A stretch of DNA of 17,978 nt, from contig CAMNNN010000006.1 of NCBI GenBank assembly GCA_946545505.1, forward strand, positions 1-17,978, read 5' to 3'. Under the pieces are notes generated by a model. The model had not been told where the DNA came from and did not search any database. It saw only the letters and a list, made by a program, of their open reading frames with translations. How positions within the stretch are numbered: position 1 is the first letter of the stretch; each line of letters opens with the position of its first letter. Made by a program: the position numbers and the translations under genes. This document shows positions 14,428 to 17,978 of this stretch, in pieces. This DNA is from an uncultured Clostridia bacterium (GTDB taxonomy: Bacteria > Bacillota > Clostridia > Saccharofermentanales > Saccharofermentanaceae).

Positions 14428-15578
14428 CGGTTGTAGCCCTCCTTCTTGAAAGTCTTATTGAGGAGCAAGATCGTGAAGCCTATGCTCGATACGAGCAGAC
14501 AGATAAGCTGCCACGCCTTATACTCCGACAGGAAAACGGCCTTGATGACCGCGATGCTTCCGTGCACCGGGATGGTGAATTCAAGCCATCCGGGATTGAC
14601 CGAGAAGATCTGGTAGAACAGATCTGCCATCAGATATATGAGCGGCATCTGAAGGTTGAGGATAACATCCTGCATACGCCTTATGGAGAAGATAATGTTT
14701 ACGCATATCGCGGCACACAGAAAAGCCGTCACGGGAATAACGACAGCTATTACCGCGAGTTGGTCCGGCAGCAGGAACAGTCCGAAAGGAATAAGGGAAG
14801 TGGAGCTGTTGCTGCGGTTGAGCCACGACGAAATGAAAAGGAAAATAAAGGTGATATACGAGGCTCCCGTAACAAGTATCGTGCTCGCGATAATCTTGCC
14901 GAGCATAATACTCTTCGGCGAGACGGGAGTCATAAGGAGTTTGTCGTAGAATCCTCTGTCGCGCTCGGAGGCGAACATATCGCTCGTGAGCGAATAGATG
15001 CAGTAGTAGATAAGAAGTACGATTACGGGAGGAATAACCCTCGCAGCTCCGAAGTTGGCTCCCGATCTGTAGTCGAGAAGCTTGGTGACGGGGTTGAATC
15101 CGTCCATTGAATATACTATCTGTCCCTGTGCTGCGAGAGAATCATTAAAAGGGTCCATTACGACTTCCATAAAGCTCTCAGCCTTGCTGACCGCGATAGA
15201 TGAGTTGCCGTTGCAGCCGACATAGACACTGTGGGTATTGCTGTTAAATATAACGAAGAGTGTGCCGGACTTAAGCTGCTTAACGACTTCGCCGGATTCC
15301 CATAGCTCGGTAAACTCTTCTTCAGGCATGCTGTTATAGGTGTAGACCGTTGTTCCTTTGGTCTGTTCAATATATTCGATGAATGTATCGGGAGCGTTTA
15401 CGATGGTGACGGGCTTCTCAGAAACTGAGCCTGTCAGCATATAATTAATCAGGTAGGGAAATATGCAAAGGGCGACCATCATGACTGCCGCAGGTATAAC
15501 AAAAGTAGCGACTGCCCGTCTCCAGTTAGAATAGATTCGGGAGATTTCCCATCTGATGATTATTAATAATCCGCGCAT
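14424..15578 (-). CDS. ABC-2 exporter permease (NatB-like), first gene of the exporter operon
   Basis: A 384-residue membrane permease. Helix 1 lies at about residues 20-42; an extracytoplasmic region (about 45-180) follows, then five further helices. The segment ASERDRGFYDKLLMTPVSPKSIMLGK is the conserved cytoplasmic coupling region of ABC-2 permeases, and it is closely similar in pattern to the one in the CPBP-fused permease two genes downstream, so the two probably form a heterodimer. The N-terminus MRGLLIIIRWEISRIY fits the family, so the start is likely right, yet no Shine-Dalgarno sequence precedes it. TACAAT ends six bases upstream of the ATG, suggesting a leaderless mRNA. The start codon lies inside a perfect inverted repeat. 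The cargo is unknown. Confidence 0.9.
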   Translation of the reverse strand: MRGLLIIIRWEISRIYSNWRRAVATFVIPAAVMMVALCIFPYLINYMLTGSVSEKPVTIVNAPDTFIEYIEQTKGTTVYTYNSMPEEEFTELWESGEVVKQLKSGTLFVIFNSNTHSVYVGCNGNSSIAVSKAESFMEVVMDPFNDSLAAQGQIVYSMDGFNPVTKLLDYRSGANFGAARVIPPVIVLLIYYCIYSLTSDMFASERDRGFYDKLLMTPVSPKSIMLGKIIASTILVTGASYITFIFLFISSWLNRSNSSTSLIPFGLFLLPDQLAVIAVVIPVTAFLCAAICVNIIFSIRRMQDVILNLQMPLIYLMADLFYQIFSVNPGWLEFTIPVHGSIAVIKAVFLSEYKAWQLICLLVSSIGFTILLLNKTFKKEGYNR

Positions 15579-15599
15579 GCGTCAATTGTAACATGCGCG
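15572..15599. promoter_or_regulatory. Operator-like inverted repeat over the exporter operon start
   Basis: CGCGCATG (15572-15579) and CATGCGCG (15592-15599) form a perfect 8-bp inverted repeat with a 12-bp spacer; a CAATTG palindrome sits at its exact centre (15583-15588). On the minus strand the element covers the start codon of the permease gene and the likely -10 box TACAAT (15590-15585). This geometry fits binding of a dimeric repressor. Confidence 0.55.
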
Positions 15600-15620
15600 C
15601 GTGTATAATTAACAGAGCAC

Positions 15621-15650
15621 TTGACAAAAGGGCTTCTACTTTTGCATAAT
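15621..15650 (+). promoter_or_regulatory. Promoter of the tRNA-Cys gene
   Basis: A perfect TTGACA (15621-15626) and CATAAT (15645-15650, five of six matches) are separated by 18 bp. The predicted transcription start is about 18 bases before the mature tRNA 5' end. Confidence 0.75.
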
Positions 15651-15674
15651 AAGCAAGCACGATTTGAGGAATGC

Positions 15675-15749
15675 GGTGCCATAGCCAAGCGGTAAGGCCA
15701 AGGTCTGCAAAACCTTTATGCCCCGGTTCAAATCCGGGTGGCACCTCCA
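15675..15749 (+). tRNA. tRNA-Cys (anticodon GCA)
   Basis: The acceptor stem GGTGCCA (15675-15681) pairs with TGGCACC (15739-15745). The anticodon stem AAGGT/ACCTT encloses the loop CTGCAAA with anticodon GCA at 15707-15709. The T arm CCCGG-TTCAAAT-CCGGG is intact. The discriminator base is T (U73), as expected for tRNA-Cys, and CCA is encoded (15747-15749). Confidence 0.97.
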
Positions 15750-15757
15750 ATCATGGC

Positions 15758-15797
15758 GGCTCCGCAGGTATATTTCCTGCGGAGCCTGTTTTTTTAT
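15758..15797 (+). terminator. Strong rho-independent terminator after tRNA-Cys
   Basis: GGCTCCGCAGG (15758-15768) pairs perfectly with CCTGCGGAGCC (15776-15786) over 11 bp around a seven-base loop, followed by TGTTTTTTTAT. It ends only about 18 bp before the start codon of the next gene. Confidence 0.92.
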
Positions 15798-15815
15798 AAC
15801 GTAACGGAGATTAAC

Positions 15816-16766
15816 ATGATCGAACAGAAGGTAATTGATACTCTCAGAAGATATGATGAGCTCGCAGGTCTCATTCTCGAACAGAAGGTCGACGAGTTCG
15901 CAGATAAGATGGACGAGAAGCCGCCCGAAGAGGACGATGTAACTTACGAGCAGTATCTGCACCGCGTTGCCATGCAGGAGACGGAGGAGCAGAGCATCCT
16001 TATGGAGGCTGAGCCTCAGGAGTCCCTTGGCGGCATGTCCATGAATGATTATTTCGCCAAGCTGTCTTTCGAGGAGCTGACCGAGATCCTTGAGTTCTGT
16101 GCCGTTGAGCTTGACCGCGGCGTGCCTGCAAGTGTTGTAAATGCACTTGTTAAGATCGATGACGCTGCGATGGTCGAGGGCTATGCGAGAACTATGGTAA
16201 GAGAGTCTGCGTGGCGTGATGAAGAGATGGATGATGAGGATAAGCTCTTTGAGATGGAATTCCAGAAAGTGAAGGCGAGTCTGCGTATTCTGGCCGGAAG
16301 GCATGATGCCAGCCTTATCGACGACGTCCTCGACAGATTTATGAGCTACGAGAGGACTCACAGCTTTGTTGCTGATTCCATCGCAGAATATATCGAATCA
16401 TTCCCCGATGAGGCGCCTGCCAAGCTTATCGAGCGCCTTGAAGAGCATAAGGATGACGGTATGGAAGGTCCCTGCGAGGATCTTGTCGTAATGCTGACTA
16501 ATATCGGCAAGGAGAAGAAGTCTGAAGAGATCTACAATGCATTAAGACTGGCCTTCCGATCCATGACAAACAAAATCTATGCAGTTATCTGCCTTGCCGA
16601 TTACGGTGACGACAGGGCGGTTCCTATGCTTAAGAATTACATTAACAGGCACCAGACAGATATCTCCAGAGAGCTTTTCTATGAGATGATGTCGGCTATT
16701 CAGAACCTCGGAGGGGATATAGAGGATATTTCCGATCCGTTTGGCGACTTTACGAAGAAAGGTTGA
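15816..16766 (+). CDS. Acidic helical-repeat-like protein, unknown function
   Basis: A 316-residue, strongly acidic, soluble protein with no signal peptide or membrane segment. The start at 15816 has CGGAGA (15805-15810) five bases upstream; the frame is open further upstream only through the tRNA terminator. The sequence is almost all helical. Its C-terminal half (about 140-310) has a loose alternation of helices such as ASLIDDVLDRFMSY, HSFVADSIAEYI and DRAVPMLKNYI that suggests HEAT-like repeats. The N-terminal part contains an acidic, probably disordered stretch (residues about 32-70). I do not recognise the family. It is followed 19 bp later by the GH26 gene on the same strand, so the two may be cotranscribed. 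Confidence 0.85.
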   Translation: MIEQKVIDTLRRYDELAGLILEQKVDEFADKMDEKPPEEDDVTYEQYLHRVAMQETEEQSILMEAEPQESLGGMSMNDYFAKLSFEELTEILEFCAVELDRGVPASVVNALVKIDDAAMVEGYARTMVRESAWRDEEMDDEDKLFEMEFQKVKASLRILAGRHDASLIDDVLDRFMSYERTHSFVADSIAEYIESFPDEAPAKLIERLEEHKDDGMEGPCEDLVVMLTNIGKEKKSEEIYNALRLAFRSMTNKIYAVICLADYGDDRAVPMLKNYINRHQTDISRELFYEMMSAIQNLGGDIEDISDPFGDFTKKG

Positions 16767-16785
16767 TATTTAGGGGTTTGTAACA

Positions 16786-17883
16786 ATGTTAAACGAGCGT
16801 GCACCGGGTGTTTACAGGCTTTTGGGCAGGATAGAAGATGTCGCTTACTCGAATGATTTCATGTTCGGACATCAGAATGCCGGCCATATCGGTGTATCGA
16901 TAACTAATTGTGACGGAACCGAGTCAGATATCAAGAACCTTGTCGGCAAACACCCTGCCGTAGTCGGAATAGATACATTGAGTTTCTTCGGATATGAGGG
17001 AACATTCGAGCAGCTTATCAGGGTAACGAAGGAACTTTACCGCGAAGGCTGCCTGATAACTCTGTCTTCCCATATGCCTAATTTTTCACTCGGCGGTGAT
17101 GATTTCTTCGATTATTCTCCTAATTTCACTGACGGCAATGTGGGAGAACGTATTCTCCCGGGCGGTGATCTGAATGAGAAATACCGCAGATTCCTTGATA
17201 AGATCGCGGAGTTTGCTTCGCTGTGTGTTGATGTGGACGGTGAGCCCATCCCTATGCTGTTCAGGCCTCTCCATGAGGATAACGGCGACTGGTTCTGGTG
17301 GGGCAGAAAGTACCTTACGGATGACAAATACATCGAACTGTTCAGATATACGGTGAATTACCTTCAGGATGAGAAGGGCGTTAAGTCTTTTGCATATGCG
17401 TATTCTCCGAACGGTTTCTTCGACAGCGTTAAGCAGTACATGGAAAGATACCCTGGTGACGATTATATAGATATCCTCGGTATGGATATCTACCGTGACC
17501 GTCCTTCGGATACTGATAAGTTCTATGATAATCTGCAGAAGTCTCTGGAAGTAATGTGGGCGGCATCGCTCGAGCACGGTAAGCCCTACGCGGTAACGGA
17601 GATAGGCATTCGGGTTCTGGATTCGGGCGAAGGTTATTATGAAGGACTCGCTCCTTCCGGTAACAAAATCACGAATTGGTTTACCGAATTATTGTCTTTC
17701 TTCAGTTCGTCTGAGGCTGGATCGAGGTGTTCTTATCTCCTTACATGGGCGAATTTCTCCGACCAGCAGTTCTGGGTTCCTTATGAGCTTAAGGACGAGT
17801 CGGGAAATGTCACTTTCCGTCACGAAATGTGTGATGATTTCGTTAAGTTCTGCCGTGATTCAAGGATCATCATGGCCCCCTGA
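16786..17883 (+). CDS. Glycoside hydrolase family 26 enzyme (beta-mannanase-like), probably intracellular
   Basis: A single-domain 365-residue enzyme of the GH26 (clan GH-A) type, expected to hydrolyse beta-1,4-mannosidic or related beta-glycosidic bonds with retention of configuration. Family landmarks: FMFGHQNAG near the N-terminus, FRPLHEDNGDWFWWG with the acid/base Glu164, YSPNG, and AVTEIG with the nucleophile Glu272. The 108-residue gap between the two glutamates equals that of Cellvibrio Man26A as I recall it. There is no signal peptide, carbohydrate-binding module or anchor: the protein starts MLNERAPGVYRLLG. It therefore probably acts in the cytoplasm on imported oligosaccharides, or is released by another route. 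The start is supported by TAGGGG (16772-16777) eight bases upstream. Exact substrate (mannan, xylan or mixed-linkage glucan) cannot be read from the sequence. Confidence 0.93.
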   Translation: MLNERAPGVYRLLGRIEDVAYSNDFMFGHQNAGHIGVSITNCDGTESDIKNLVGKHPAVVGIDTLSFFGYEGTFEQLIRVTKELYREGCLITLSSHMPNFSLGGDDFFDYSPNFTDGNVGERILPGGDLNEKYRRFLDKIAEFASLCVDVDGEPIPMLFRPLHEDNGDWFWWGRKYLTDDKYIELFRYTVNYLQDEKGVKSFAYAYSPNGFFDSVKQYMERYPGDDYIDILGMDIYRDRPSDTDKFYDNLQKSLEVMWAASLEHGKPYAVTEIGIRVLDSGEGYYEGLAPSGNKITNWFTELLSFFSSSEAGSRCSYLLTWANFSDQQFWVPYELKDESGNVTFRHEMCDDFVKFCRDSRIIMAP

Positions 17884-17888
17884 TCAAA

Positions 17889-17917
17889 TTGACATCAATT
17901 TCATACTGAAATAGAAT
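17889..17917 (+). promoter_or_regulatory. Promoter of the tRNA-Gly gene
   Basis: A perfect TTGACA (17889-17894) and TAGAAT (17912-17917, five of six matches) are separated by 17 bp, about 13 bp before the mature tRNA 5' end at 17931. Confidence 0.8.
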
Positions 17918-17930
17918 TATAAGGCTTTAT

Positions 17931-17978
17931 GCGGGTTTAACTCAGTTGGTAGAGTGTCAGCTTCCCAAGCTGAATGTC
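17931..17978 (+). tRNA. tRNA-Gly (anticodon CCC), 3' part cut by the window end
   Basis: The 5' acceptor strand GCGGGTT, the D arm with AACTCAGTTGGTAGAGT, and an anticodon arm with stem TCAGC/GCTGA and loop TTCCCAA are visible. The anticodon is CCC, reading the glycine codon GGG. The T arm and 3' acceptor strand lie beyond the window. Confidence 0.92.

Noticed and set aside
15738..15815. A longer N-terminus for the helical-repeat protein
   Set aside because: It would run through the tRNA 3' end and its terminator. The ATG at 15816 has its own ribosome binding site.
15636..16361. A 241-codon open frame on the minus strand
   Set aside because: It overlaps the tRNA-Cys gene and the opposite strand of the better-supported gene at 15816, and shows no domain.

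Overview
The window reads as chromosomal DNA of an anaerobic, Gram-positive-type member of the Bacillota, probably class Clostridia; this is an inference from gene content and style, not a database match. The support is sigma-A-like promoters (TTGACA-17-TATCAT and similar), AGGAGG-type ribosome binding sites, lipoprotein binding proteins, a NatA/NatB-type exporter with a CPBP protease fusion, a GGDEF protein with a multi-helix membrane sensor, and an intracellular GH26 enzyme. Genes are dense and many overlap by 4 to 14 nt. No transposase, integrase, CRISPR array or phage gene was seen.

Layout. (1) 1-3193: the 3' part of a large repetitive protein with five DUF2135/YfaP-like domains and one C-type-lectin-like domain, closed by a strong terminator. 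(2) 3269-6966: a three-gene operon with its own promoter, encoding a small zinc-ribbon/coiled-coil protein, a membrane diguanylate cyclase and a GT-C-like polytopic membrane protein. (3) 6963-8271: a near-consensus promoter driving a 27-codon small ORF, followed by an MFS transporter gene whose ribosome binding site lies in a predicted hairpin. (4) 8279-8833, minus strand: a nuclease lipoprotein of the SNase family, apparently leaderless. (5) 8906-11596: a complete ABC importer of the iron-siderophore/heme/cobalamin class (binding lipoprotein, FecCD-type permease, ATPase). (6) 11556-15578, minus strand: a three-gene ABC-2 exporter operon (permease, NatA-type ATPase, permease fused to a CPBP protease). 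Its first gene starts inside a perfect 8-bp inverted repeat and lacks a Shine-Dalgarno sequence. (7) 15621-15797: tRNA-Cys(GCA) with promoter and terminator. (8) 15816-17883: an acidic helical-repeat-like protein of unknown function and a GH26 glycoside hydrolase without a signal peptide. (9) 17889-17978: promoter and 5' part of a tRNA-Gly(CCC), cut by the window end.

The most interesting points are the small ORF plus RBS-sequestering hairpin in front of the MFS gene (possible translational attenuation), the operator-like palindrome on the exporter operon start, two apparently leaderless genes, and the operon that joins a zinc-ribbon protein to a diguanylate cyclase and a GT-C protein. None is proven by sequence alone.
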